Shown here one piece after another: positions 26,686-34,773 of a stretch of 64,000 nt of DNA (within the stretch, counting starts at the first letter, position 1; the number at the start of each line of letters is the position of its first letter). This DNA is from Pseudomonas syringae CC1557 (GTDB lineage: Bacteria > Pseudomonadota > Gammaproteobacteria > Pseudomonadales > Pseudomonadaceae). Both the position numbers and the translations under genes were made by a program. The DNA lies in assembly GCF_000452705.1 (NCBI RefSeq), contig NZ_CP007014.1, positions 434,001 to 498,000 on the forward strand, in the 5' to 3' direction. The notes beneath the pieces are model-generated. The model saw nothing but the letters and a program-made list of their open reading frames with translations, did no database searches and was not told the DNA's origin.

Positions 26686-27612
26686 TCAGGTCGCCTGCTC
26701 CAGCAGGCGATTGGCGTACATCCGGCATTCGGCCAATAGCGCCAGCAGGTTGGGATCGCGCTCTTTGGATTTGAGAAAAACCATGCCGATGTGTTGCTGC
26801 ATCCGGTAGCGGCTCTGCAACGGAATCAGTCGCACACGGTTTTCATAGACCGCAGCTATTCTGCCCGGCAGCAACGCATAGCCGACGCCGGAACTGACCA
26901 TGCTCAACAGGGTGAAAATGTCATTCACCTGCATCGCTACCTTGGGCTCGAACCCAGCCTGACGAAAAACCCGGATACCGTCACGATGTGTAGCGAAGCC
27001 TTGGGTCAGCGTGATGAACGTCGCTTCGCGCAGGTCGCTCAGGTCGACTTCGTTGCGTTCGGCGAACGGCGAGTCGGTAGGGACGGCAAGAAAGATATCA
27101 TCGGAAAACAGCGCGAGATGCTCGCAGTCCTGGTCATTGGTGCTCTCGTCCAGCGCGACCAGCATGGCGTCTACTTCCATGTTCTTGAGCTTGTAGAGCA
27201 GGTCGATGTTCGAGCCCAGAATCAGGTCGATATTCAGTTCGCTGCGGCGGATCTTCAAGCCCATGATCAGCTGCGGCACGGTCTTGACCGTCAGCGAGTA
27301 CAGCGCCCCAAGCCGAAAGCGCGCTGCCGAGAAGCCCGCCGCCTGACGAGTCAGTTCCACGGTGGCGAGCACATCCTGCACCAGTTTCTGCGCGCGCTCT
27401 TCAAGCACATAAGCGCTTTCCAAAGGTGTCAGGTTGCGGCCCTCGTGTTTGAACAGCGGGCAGCGCAGGGCGCTTTCCAGCGAATGAATGGCGCGGTGGA
27501 CGCTGACGTTACTGGTCTGCAACTCCTCCGCAGCACGGGCCAGATTGCCGGTGCGCATGAACGCCAGGAATATTTCCAGTTTCTTCAGCGTGAGTTCGTC
27601 ATCGATTTGCAT
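26686..27612 (-). CDS. mdcR: LysR-family regulator of malonate genes MdcR
   Basis: A 308-residue LysR protein. The winged helix-turn-helix spans about residues 10-70 (LEIFLAFMRTGNLARAAEELQTSNVSVHRAI, split), then the effector domain to the end. The gene lies tail-to-tail with madM, the standard position for MdcR in pseudomonads. It likely senses malonate and activates mdcA; the direct repeats before mdcA are a candidate site. Start ATG 27612 gives the normal family length. Confidence 0.88.
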   Translation of the reverse strand: MQIDDELTLKKLEIFLAFMRTGNLARAAEELQTSNVSVHRAIHSLESALRCPLFKHEGRNLTPLESAYVLEERAQKLVQDVLATVELTRQAAGFSAARFRLGALYSLTVKTVPQLIMGLKIRRSELNIDLILGSNIDLLYKLKNMEVDAMLVALDESTNDQDCEHLALFSDDIFLAVPTDSPFAERNEVDLSDLREATFITLTQGFATHRDGIRVFRQAGFEPKVAMQVNDIFTLLSMVSSGVGYALLPGRIAAVYENRVRLIPLQSRYRMQQHIGMVFLKSKERDPNLLALLAECRMYANRLLEQAT

Positions 27613-27734
27613 GGTGTGGCGCTTGTTGTTGGTGTGGGCTGATTGTGCCCTGTAATGACAGATACGTTGCTCTTTGTTTCAATAACCGGGAGCCTCTGTC
27701 ATCGGTATTTTCTCTAGGTGAGGGCAACAAGCAG

Positions 27735-28349
27735 ATGTACTACGGAGAAAAATTCAACGCGTGGTCACACTTGATCGGTGCCGTGCTGGCGACTGTTGGC
27801 GCGATCTGGCTGCTCGTACTGGCCAGTCTGCAGGGTGATGCCTGGAAGGTAGTCAGCATTGCGATCTACGGCGCCTGCCTGATCACGCTGTACAGCGTGT
27901 CGACCATTTACCACAGCGTTCAGGGCCGCACGAAGTCGATCATGCAGAAGGTTGATCATTTTTCGATCTACCTGATGATTGCCGGCAGTTACACACCGTT
28001 CTGTCTGGTGACCTTGCGCGGCGCGTGGGGCTGGACGCTGTTCGGCATTGTCTGGGGGCTGGCGCTGATCGGCATCCTGCAAGAGATAAAACCGCGTTCC
28101 GAAGCGCGAATCCTGTCCATCGTGATTTATGCAGTGATGGGCTGGATCGTCCTGGTGGCCGTCAAACCGCTGATCGCCGCGCTCGGCACCGCAGGTTTCA
28201 TCTGGCTGGCAGGCGGCGGTGTGCTGTACACGGTCGGCATCCTGTTCTTTGCCTACGACCACAAACGCCACTTTCACGGCATCTGGCACCTGTTCGTGAT
28301 CGGCGGCAGTTTGATGCACTTTGTGGCGATCTGTTTTTATGTGCTTTGA
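27735..28349 (+). CDS. Hemolysin III (HlyIII/YqfA) family membrane protein
   Basis: A 204-residue protein of the PAQR-like HlyIII family from ATG 27735 (MYYGEKFNAWSHLIGA). Seven membrane helices are predicted, and the conserved His/Asp/Ser pattern is present: NAWSHLIG, STIYHSV and a late FHGIWHLFVIGGSLMHF. Members may be metal-dependent lipid hydrolases; the haemolysin name comes from one Bacillus protein and does not show toxin function here. It stands alone, divergent from mdcR. Confidence 0.87.
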   Translation: MYYGEKFNAWSHLIGAVLATVGAIWLLVLASLQGDAWKVVSIAIYGACLITLYSVSTIYHSVQGRTKSIMQKVDHFSIYLMIAGSYTPFCLVTLRGAWGWTLFGIVWGLALIGILQEIKPRSEARILSIVIYAVMGWIVLVAVKPLIAALGTAGFIWLAGGGVLYTVGILFFAYDHKRHFHGIWHLFVIGGSLMHFVAICFYVL

Positions 28350-28381
28350 GGGTGCGCGCTGAAGCCAGGTTCTCGTTGACC

Positions 28382-28520
28382 CGATTATCGTGACCACTCC
28401 AGCGTGGTAATGCCTTTCTGGACGCTCCGCGTCCGCTCTTGAGCCTTCAGTGCGGCGCAGACGGGTGACGCGGAGCGTCACGAAATGCATGCCAACGCAG
28501 AGCATTGGCACGATAAACAG
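28382..28520. repeat. Intergenic hairpin-repeat array, copy B
   Basis: Between the convergent HlyIII-like and rsmE genes. Contains GGACGCTCCGCGTCC (28420-28434) and GTGACGCGGAGCGTCAC (28465-28481), then CATGCCAACGCAGAGCATTGGCA. It is the same modular family as at 338-577, in the opposite orientation. The paired hairpins may terminate both flanking transcripts, although no T-run follows. Confidence 0.6.
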
Positions 28521-28572
28521 GTAGATTTGTGTATAACCGTGAGCGCTGGAGCGTGGGGACGATTATCAGCAG

Positions 28573-29292
28573 TCAGAAATCGCCCCACAGCTGCTGTGCC
28601 ACGCTGAGTGCGACCACCGGGGCGGTTTCGGTGCGCAGGACGCGTGGGCCTAAGCGGGCTGCGTGGAAGCCGGCGTCTTTTGCCTGATCGACTTCCGCGT
28701 CATTCAAACCGCCTTCAGGGCCGATCAGGAAGGCCAGGGTTTCGGGTTTTGCATGGCGGGTCAGCGGTTCGGCCACCGGGTGCAGGACCAGTTTCAGGTC
28801 GGCTTCGGTGAGCTTGATCCAGTCCGCCAGCGGCATCGGCGGGTGAATCACCGGTACCACCGAACGACCGCACTGTTCGCAGGCGCTGATCGCGATCTGT
28901 TGCCAATGCGCCTGACGCTTCTCGGCGCGCTCGTCCTTGAGACGCACTTCGCAGCGTTCGCTGACAATCGGCGTAATTTCGCTTACGCCCAGTTCAGTGG
29001 CTTTCTGAATCGCCCAGTCCATCCGCTCGCCACGCGACAGGCCCTGACCCAGATGTATGCGCAAGCCCGATTCAACCTGCCCGGCGAAGCTCTCGGTCAG
29101 TTGCACACGTACGCGTTTCTTGCCGACTTCCAGCAAGGTGCCGCGAAACTCGTTGCCCGAGCCATCGAACAGTTGCAGTGCATCGCCTTCGGTCATGCGC
29201 AACACGCGGCTGATGTAATGCGCCTGCGCTTCAGGCAGTTCGTGCTCGCCCAGGCTCAGCGGCGTTTCAGTAAAAAAGCGGGACAGTCTCAT
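28573..29292 (-). CDS. rsmE: 16S rRNA (uracil1498-N3)-methyltransferase RsmE
   Basis: A 239-residue SPOUT methyltransferase. An N-terminal PUA-like domain is followed by the knotted catalytic domain with FLIGPEGGLNDAEVD and LGPRVLRTETAPVVAL, the SAM-binding knot. It methylates U1498 of 16S rRNA in the small subunit. It lies downstream of bioA on the same strand, a common pseudomonad arrangement, with a REP-rich spacer between. Confidence 0.93.
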   Translation of the reverse strand: MRLSRFFTETPLSLGEHELPEAQAHYISRVLRMTEGDALQLFDGSGNEFRGTLLEVGKKRVRVQLTESFAGQVESGLRIHLGQGLSRGERMDWAIQKATELGVSEITPIVSERCEVRLKDERAEKRQAHWQQIAISACEQCGRSVVPVIHPPMPLADWIKLTEADLKLVLHPVAEPLTRHAKPETLAFLIGPEGGLNDAEVDQAKDAGFHAARLGPRVLRTETAPVVALSVAQQLWGDF

Positions 29293-29329
29293 GGTGTGTC
29301 TCGGTTCCGGTGTTCGTTCTGTGATGACG

Positions 29330-29435
29330 CTTTCGCGGACAAGCGAAGCGTCGCCCGGTTCGCTCCCACATGTGCAGTGTCTTTGCGGACAACGCCGCTC
29401 TAATGCAGGAGCGGACTTGTCCGCAAAGGTGTCAG
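29330..29435. repeat. REP-like sequences between bioA and rsmE
   Basis: GCGGACAAGCGAAGC and CAGGAGCGGACTTGTCCGCAAAGG are REP-type modules (core GCGGACAAG / CTTGTCCGC) in opposite orientations, with CGGTTCGCTCCCACATGTG between them. Such pairs are common between pseudomonad genes and form mRNA hairpins. Here they could uncouple rsmE from bioA. Confidence 0.55.
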
Positions 29436-29459
29436 TCGCGAAGCCGCAAATTCCAGCCT

Positions 29460-30866
29460 TTAACCCGGATCCCTGAAATCCGGATGAAAGTTCTCGCGAA
29501 CGGCAACACTGATGCTGCTGCGTGTCGCGATATCAATACCTTCGGTGGCCACTTCTGCGAGGAAGTCGATCTGCTCCGGTGTAATCACGTAAGGCGGCAG
29601 GAAATACACAACGCTGCCCAGCGGCCGCAGCAGCGCGCCGCGCTCCAGTGCGTGCTGGAAGACTTTCATGCCACGGCGCTCCTGCCACGGGTAAGCGGTC
29701 TTGGTAGCCTTGTCCTGAACCATTTCGATAGCGATGGCCATACCGGTCTGGCGCACTTCGGCAACGTGCGGGTGATCCGCCAGATGCGCAGTAGCGGTCG
29801 CCATACGTTGTGCCAGCGCCTTGTTGTTTTCGATGACGTTGTCCTGCTCGAAGATATCCAGCGTCGCCAGCGCCGCAGCGCAGGCCAGCGGGTTGCCGGT
29901 GTAACTGTGCGAGTGCAGAAAGGCGCGCAGGGTCGGGTAGTCGTCGTAGAAAGCGTCGTACACGTCGTCTGTCGTCACGCACGCAGCCAACGGCAGGTAA
30001 CCGCCAGTAAGCGCCTTGGACAGGCACAGGAAATCCGGGCGAATCCCCGCTTGTTCGCAGGCAAACATGGTCCCGGTACGGCCGAAGCCCACGGCGATTT
30101 CATCGTGGATGAGGTGTACGCCGTAGCGGTCGCAGGCCTCGCGCAGCAGCTTGAGGTAGATCGGGTGATACATGCGCATGCCGCCTGCGCCCTGAATCAG
30201 CGGCTCTACGATCACTGCTGCGACAGTGGCGTGATGCTCGGCCAGGGTTTGCTCCATGGCTGCGAACATGTTGCGCGAATGCTCTTCCCAGCTCATGCCC
30301 TCAGGGCGGTGATAGCAGTCGGGGCTTGGCACCTTGATGGTGTCCAGCAGCAGCGCCTTGTAAGTCTCAGTGAACAGCGGCACGTCACCGACCGACATCG
30401 CGGCCATGGTTTCGCCGTGGTAACTGTTGGTCAGGGTTACAAAGCGTTTCTTGTCCGGCTGGCCGCGATTGAGCCAGTAATGAAAACTCATTTTCAGAGC
30501 AACTTCGATGCACGATGAGCCGTTATCGGCGTAGAAACAACGTGTCAGGCCCTCGGGCGTGAGCTTGACCAGTCGCTCGGACAACTCGATGACCGGCTGA
30601 TGGCTGAAGCCGGCAAGAATCACGTGTTCCAGCTGGTCGACCTGATCCTTGATGCGCTGGTTGATGCGCGGGTTGGCATGCCCGAAAACGTTGACCCACC
30701 AGGAGCTGACAGCGTCCAGATAACGCTTGCCTTCAAAGTCTTCGAGCCATACGCCTTCGCCGCGTTTGATCGGTATCAGTGGCAGATTTTCGTGGTCTTT
30801 CATCTGCGTGCAGGGGTGCCACAGGACCTTGAGGTCACGTTGCATCCACTGGTCATTGAGGCCCAT
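29460..30866 (-). CDS. bioA: Adenosylmethionine-8-amino-7-oxononanoate aminotransferase BioA
   Basis: A 468-residue class III PLP aminotransferase of biotin synthesis, using S-adenosylmethionine as amino donor to make 7,8-diaminopelargonate. The PLP Lys is in LCLSKALTGGYLP; HDEIAVGFGRTG holds the cofactor Asp. WHPCTQMKDHE at the N terminus and SSWWVNVFGH match BioA rather than other transaminases. ATG 30866 follows GGAG; a TTG six bases earlier is less likely. Other bio genes are not in the window. Confidence 0.93.
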   Translation of the reverse strand: MGLNDQWMQRDLKVLWHPCTQMKDHENLPLIPIKRGEGVWLEDFEGKRYLDAVSSWWVNVFGHANPRINQRIKDQVDQLEHVILAGFSHQPVIELSERLVKLTPEGLTRCFYADNGSSCIEVALKMSFHYWLNRGQPDKKRFVTLTNSYHGETMAAMSVGDVPLFTETYKALLLDTIKVPSPDCYHRPEGMSWEEHSRNMFAAMEQTLAEHHATVAAVIVEPLIQGAGGMRMYHPIYLKLLREACDRYGVHLIHDEIAVGFGRTGTMFACEQAGIRPDFLCLSKALTGGYLPLAACVTTDDVYDAFYDDYPTLRAFLHSHSYTGNPLACAAALATLDIFEQDNVIENNKALAQRMATATAHLADHPHVAEVRQTGMAIAIEMVQDKATKTAYPWQERRGMKVFQHALERGALLRPLGSVVYFLPPYVITPEQIDFLAEVATEGIDIATRSSISVAVRENFHPDFRDPG

Positions 30867-31073
30867 TTTCAATCTCCGGGTAGCGACTCGCCTGATGCGA
30901 GGACGAACAATCGCGCAAGCCTATGCAATGCCCGGCCATGGAACAACCTTTGATGCATTTTTAACGGTCGATGGACATTGCTGGCGGCTATTTGATGGCT
31001 CGCGTATCCTGCGCAGCGAGTCGTTTTTTCGGGCTGACTGCCCAATCTTTCCTACTTTTTCGGAGTTCGCCGA

Positions 31074-32921
31074 ATGCTTTCTGGGTGGCTGCGCGCGTGT
31101 GCGCTGATAGTTGCAGGGCTGGTTAGCGTTTCGACGCTCGCCGATGAAAAACAACGCACCGCGATTGTCGTTGGTGGTGGTCTGGCGGGTTTGACCGCTG
31201 CCTATGAACTGCAGGCCAAGGGCTGGCAGGTGACTCTGCTCGAAGCCAAGCCGGCTCTGGGTGGTCGCTCCGGTCTGGCAACCAGCGAATGGATCGGCAA
31301 CACCAAGGCCCAGCCAGTGTTGAATCGCTACCTGGACACCTTCAAGCTGACTACCGTGCCCGCGCCGGAATTCGTGCGTACGCCCGGCTACCTGATCGAC
31401 GGCGTGTACTTCACCCAGGCCGACCTGGCTGTCAAACAGCCTGCGACCGCCGAAGCGATGAAGCGTTACAACGACACGCTGGACAACCTGGCGCGCTCGG
31501 TGGATGACCCGGAAAACCCGGCGTCCAATAGCACGCTGTTCGCTCTGGACCAGATCAACGTCGCCAACTGGCTCGACCGCCTGAACCTGCCCGCCACGGC
31601 CCGTCAGTTGATCAACCAGCAGATTCGTACGCGCTACGACGAGCCTTCGCGCCTGTCGCTGCTGTATCTGGCACAGCAATCGCGGGTTTACCGTTCGGTG
31701 GATGAGCGCGATTTGCGCGCCTCACGCCTGCCCGGTGGCAGCGCGGTATTGACTCAGGCGTTCGTCAAACAACTGAAGACCGTCAAGACCAACGCGCCGG
31801 TGTCGGCAGTGGTTCAGGAAAAAGACAAGGTCACCGTCAAGGCTGGCGCGACCAGCTACACCGCCGATTACGTGGTAATGGCTGTGCCGTTGCGCGCACT
31901 GAGCAAGATTCAGATGACACCTGCGCTGGATGCTCAGCACATGGGTGCGATCAAGAGTATCAATTACGGCTGGCGCGACCAGATCATGCTCAAGTTCAAG
32001 ACTCCGGTCTGGGACAGCAAGGCGCGTATGTCGGGTGAAGTGTTCAGTAACACCGGTCTGGGCATGCTCTGGATCGAGCCTGCACTCAAGGGCGGCGCCA
32101 ATGTGGTGATCAACCTGTCTGGCGACAATGCCCGCATCATGCAGGCGTTCGGCGACAAGCAGATGGTCGATCAGGTGTTGATCCGTCTGAACGCGTTCTA
32201 CCCTGAAGCGCGTGGCGCCTTCTCCGGCTATGAAATCCGTCGTTACAGCGTCGATCCATCGACCGCTGGCTCGTATCTGGCGTATGGCCCGGGCCAGATC
32301 AGCAAGTACTGGCGCTTGTGGGAAAGGCCGATTCTGCGTGTAGCCTTTGCCGGTGAGCATACCGACACCTTGTACCCCGGCACGTTGGAAGGTGCGTTGC
32401 GCAGCGGCCAGCGGGCTGCCAGCCAGGTACAGGATCTGGCGGCGGGCAAGTCGTTCGAACCGGTCAAGGTTGCGCCGCCGAAAGCGCCGGCACCGGCTAC
32501 GCAGCGGTCAGAAGGCAACTTCTTCAGCAATCTGTTTGGGGGTGGTTCTTCTGACAAACCGGCTGAACCTGCCAAACCGCAGGCTGAAAAGCCGGGCTTC
32601 TTCTCGCGCCTGTTTGGCGGTTCAGAAGCACCAGCACCAGTTCCTGCTCCGGTAGAGAAAGCGCCGGAGCCTGCTCCAGCGCCAGTACCTGTTGTAGCTC
32701 CGGCGCCAGTGGTTGCCCCGGTGGTTCAGCCGGCCAAACCGCCGGTGAAAGCAGAGCCGGTGAAAAAAGCGCAGTCCAAGGAAGACGCAAAGAAAGCGGC
32801 AGCGAAAAAAGAAGCGGCTAAAAAAGCGGCAGCAAAAAAGGAAGCAGCGAAAAAAGCGGCGAGCAAACCTGCTCCCGCCAAAACGCCTGCTGAAACAGCA
32901 CCCGCCGACGTCAACAACTGA
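31074..32921 (+). CDS. Secreted flavin amine oxidase with a Lys/Ala/Pro-rich C-terminal tail
   Basis: 615 residues. A signal peptide (about 1-23, cleaved after STLA) leads to an FAD-binding domain with VVGGGLAGLTAAYEL (about 32-46), LGGRSG and a late AGEHTDTLYPGTLEGALRSG, so the enzyme core (to about residue 460) is a monoamine-oxidase-type flavoprotein. The rest is unusual: two copies of a short FFS.LFGG motif (NFFSNLFGG, GFFSRLFGG), a long Pro/Ala/Val stretch, then repeated AAAKKEAAKK units like histone H1 or AlgP. The tail is strongly basic, so binding to a polyanion is possible. Substrate unknown. A strong terminator follows. Confidence 0.8.
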   Translation: MLSGWLRACALIVAGLVSVSTLADEKQRTAIVVGGGLAGLTAAYELQAKGWQVTLLEAKPALGGRSGLATSEWIGNTKAQPVLNRYLDTFKLTTVPAPEFVRTPGYLIDGVYFTQADLAVKQPATAEAMKRYNDTLDNLARSVDDPENPASNSTLFALDQINVANWLDRLNLPATARQLINQQIRTRYDEPSRLSLLYLAQQSRVYRSVDERDLRASRLPGGSAVLTQAFVKQLKTVKTNAPVSAVVQEKDKVTVKAGATSYTADYVVMAVPLRALSKIQMTPALDAQHMGAIKSINYGWRDQIMLKFKTPVWDSKARMSGEVFSNTGLGMLWIEPALKGGANVVINLSGDNARIMQAFGDKQMVDQVLIRLNAFYPEARGAFSGYEIRRYSVDPSTAGSYLAYGPGQISKYWRLWERPILRVAFAGEHTDTLYPGTLEGALRSGQRAASQVQDLAAGKSFEPVKVAPPKAPAPATQRSEGNFFSNLFGGGSSDKPAEPAKPQAEKPGFFSRLFGGSEAPAPVPAPVEKAPEPAPAPVPVVAPAPVVAPVVQPAKPPVKAEPVKKAQSKEDAKKAAAKKEAAKKAAAKKEAAKKAASKPAPAKTPAETAPADVNN

Positions 32922-32940
32922 CCGGGCACTGGCTGACCCA

Positions 32941-32974
32941 AAAGGAGCGCGGTTCATGCCGCGCTCCTTTTTTA
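32941..32974 (+). terminator. Rho-independent terminator of the amine oxidase gene
   Basis: A 12-bp perfect stem, AAAGGAGCGCGG at 32941-32952 with its complement at 32959-32970, a 6-nt loop TTCATG, and a T-run (32968-32973). It lies 20 bp after the stop codon. Confidence 0.9.
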
Positions 32975-33277
32975 TGCACGCCGGCTTCGTTCTATACACA
33001 AGAACCGGGTTTGCGTAGAGGGATTTTGCCGTTCATCGGTATCGAACGGCCGATGGTCCTTACAAAGTGTTACTGATCGCGAATTATCGAGATGCTGTTG
33101 CGGCAAGGGCAGTCTGCACGGCTGAAAGGCGGTTCAGACACTGATAAAACCAGCCTCGCCGAAGCGCAAAATGTTGTCACGACAGATCGTATTGTTCGAT
33201 AGGTCAGAGCAAAATTTTGCGCTTTCATTCGATAGATAAAGCGCTAGTCTGGTAATACTTCTGACAAGGTACTGGTA
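32975..33277. promoter_or_regulatory. Spacer upstream of cytochrome b561 with palindrome and direct repeats
   Basis: About 300 bp without a gene. It holds a perfect 12-bp palindrome GCAAAATTTTGC (33209-33220) flanked by two direct repeats TTCGATAG at 33195-33202 and 33228-33235, 33 bp apart (about three helical turns). It probably carries the promoter and operator of the cytochrome b561-yceI pair. The regulator is unknown. Confidence 0.4.
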
Positions 33278-33826
33278 ATGCAGCTACGTAACTCATCCTC
33301 TCGCTACGGTCTGGTCAGCATGGTGCTGCACTGGGGCGTGGCCGCTGTTGTGTTTGGCATGTTCGCCTTGGGGCTGTGGATGGTAGGGCTGGATTACTAC
33401 GATACCTGGCGCAAGGCCGGTCCTGATCTGCACAAGAGCATTGGCATTACCTTGTTCGCGATCATGCTGATCCGCGTGGTCTGGCGTTTGCTCAGCCCGC
33501 CACCGCCGCCGTTAAGCAGCTACAGTAAGTTGACGCGTATCGGCGCAACGTTCGGTCACCTGTTTTTGTACGTTGCGCTATTTGCCGTGATGTTTGCCGG
33601 CTATCTCATATCCACTGCCGATGGCGTGGGTATTCCGATATTTGGCCTGTTCGAGGTGCCTGCGCTGGTTTCAGGTTTGCCTGATCAGGCCGAAACGGCC
33701 GGCTGGATTCATTTGTATCTGGCGTGGGTCATCGTGGTTTTCGCGGTGCTCCATGGCCTCGCTGCACTGAAACACCATTTCATCGATCACGATGTGACCC
33801 TCAAGCGCATGCTGGGTCGTAATTGA
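33278..33826 (+). CDS. Cytochrome b561 family protein
   Basis: A 182-residue four-helix membrane cytochrome (CybB type). Likely haem-ligand histidines are His18 (VLHWGVA), His in DLHKSIG, and two late histidines in WIHLYLAWVIVVFAVLHGLAALKHH (split). It moves electrons at the inner membrane, perhaps between quinone and a periplasmic partner; the linked YceI protein binds polyprenyl chains such as ubiquinone. The pair with yceI, 27 bp apart, is common in proteobacteria. Confidence 0.88.
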   Translation: MQLRNSSSRYGLVSMVLHWGVAAVVFGMFALGLWMVGLDYYDTWRKAGPDLHKSIGITLFAIMLIRVVWRLLSPPPPPLSSYSKLTRIGATFGHLFLYVALFAVMFAGYLISTADGVGIPIFGLFEVPALVSGLPDQAETAGWIHLYLAWVIVVFAVLHGLAALKHHFIDHDVTLKRMLGRN

Positions 33827-33853
33827 TTGTTCAACCAAAACGGGAATAAAAGC

Positions 33854-34432
33854 ATGTTGAAGAAGTCTCTCGCCGCTCTGGCTCTGGGTACCGCACTGTT
33901 GTCTGCCGGTCAGGCCATGGCTGCCGACTACGTAATCGACAAGGAAGGTCAACACGCATTCGTTGACTTCAAGATCAGCCACCTGGGCTACAGCTTCATT
34001 CACGGTACGTTCAAGGACTGGGACGGCACGTTCAGTTTTGACGCTGCCAAGCCAGAAGCCAGCAAGATCAATGTCGAGCTGAAAACCGCCAGCCTGTTCA
34101 CTAACCATGCCGAGCGCGACAAGCACATCTCCAGCAAGGATTTCCTGGACGTTGCCAAGTACCCGGAAGCCAAGTTCGTTTCCACCGCTGTCAAATCGAC
34201 CGGCGAGAAAACGGCTGACGTCACTGGCGACCTGACCCTGCACGGCGTCACCAAGCCAATCGTGATCAAGGCAACTTTCAACGGCGAAGGCAAGGATCCG
34301 TGGGGCGGCTACCGTGCCGGCTTCAACGGCACTTCGACGCTGAACCTGAACGACTTCGGTATCAAAGGCCCTGGCCCAACGTCGCAGACGCTGGACCTGG
34401 ACATCAGCTTCGAAGGTGTACAGAAGAAGTAA
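33854..34432 (+). CDS. YceI family periplasmic protein
   Basis: A 192-residue protein with a signal peptide ([23 protein letters not shown], cleaved before ADYVID). The mature part is a lipocalin-like beta barrel with family blocks [38 protein letters not shown] and [12 protein letters not shown]. Members bind isoprenoid-quinone-like ligands in the periplasm. Co-transcribed with cytochrome b561. Start ATG 33854 was chosen for the signal peptide. A terminator follows at once. Confidence 0.9.
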   Translation: MLKKSLAALALGTALLSAGQAMAADYVIDKEGQHAFVDFKISHLGYSFIHGTFKDWDGTFSFDAAKPEASKINVELKTASLFTNHAERDKHISSKDFLDVAKYPEAKFVSTAVKSTGEKTADVTGDLTLHGVTKPIVIKATFNGEGKDPWGGYRAGFNGTSTLNLNDFGIKGPGPTSQTLDLDISFEGVQKK

Positions 34433-34451
34433 TTGCACGCTTGATCGACAG

Positions 34452-34478
34452 AACGCCGACCCTTGGGTCGGCGTTTTT
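34452..34478 (+). terminator. Rho-independent terminator of the b561-yceI operon
   Basis: Stem AACGCCGACCC (34452-34462) and GGGTCGGCGTT (34465-34475), tight TT loop, then a T-run to 34478. It lies 19 bp after the yceI stop. Confidence 0.9.
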
Positions 34479-34489
34479 GTTGGCGTGGC

Positions 34490-34715
34490 CCAGGATCGGA
34501 CGCGGAGCGTCCAGGGCTGCGCTACCACGCGGAGCCTGGGAGCGATCAACTCTGCGGTCAGAACGCTTGAGGTGACTATCGTGCCAATGCTCCGCGTTGG
34601 TATGCATTTCGTGACGCTCTGCGTCACAGATCTTGGCCGCGCTGCCTGCTCAAGACCGGACGCGGAGCGTCCAGGGTTGCTCTACCACGCGGAGCGTGGG
34701 AGCGATCATTCCTCG
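34490..34715. repeat. Intergenic hairpin-repeat array, copy C (tandem)
   Basis: Contains two copies of GGACGCGGAGCGTCC (34498-34512, 34658-34672), each followed by a CTACCACGCGGAGC.TGGGAGCGATCA module, with GTGACGCTCTGCGTCAC (34611-34627) and a CCAATGCTCCGCGTTGG hairpin between. It is the clearest copy of the family and itself looks like a duplication of about 160 bp. It lies between two terminators, so it is probably not transcribed much. Confidence 0.65.
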
Positions 34716-34727
34716 AGGCCCGAAAAC

Positions 34728-34757
34728 AAAAACGCCCCGAACAGGTCGGGGCGTTTT
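34728..34757 (-). terminator. Rho-independent terminator of rhlE
   Basis: Read on the minus strand: stem AACGCCCCGA with its complement (34731-34740 and 34746-34755 on the plus strand), 5-nt loop, then a T-rich run. It is 17 bp past the rhlE stop. A shorter T-run on the other side could make it bidirectional. Confidence 0.85.
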
Positions 34758-34773
34758 GTGTGTTGCGTGGCTA

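Noticed and set aside
27735..28349. A true haemolysin toxin
   Set aside because: The HlyIII family is a conserved membrane family; the name alone does not support toxin function.
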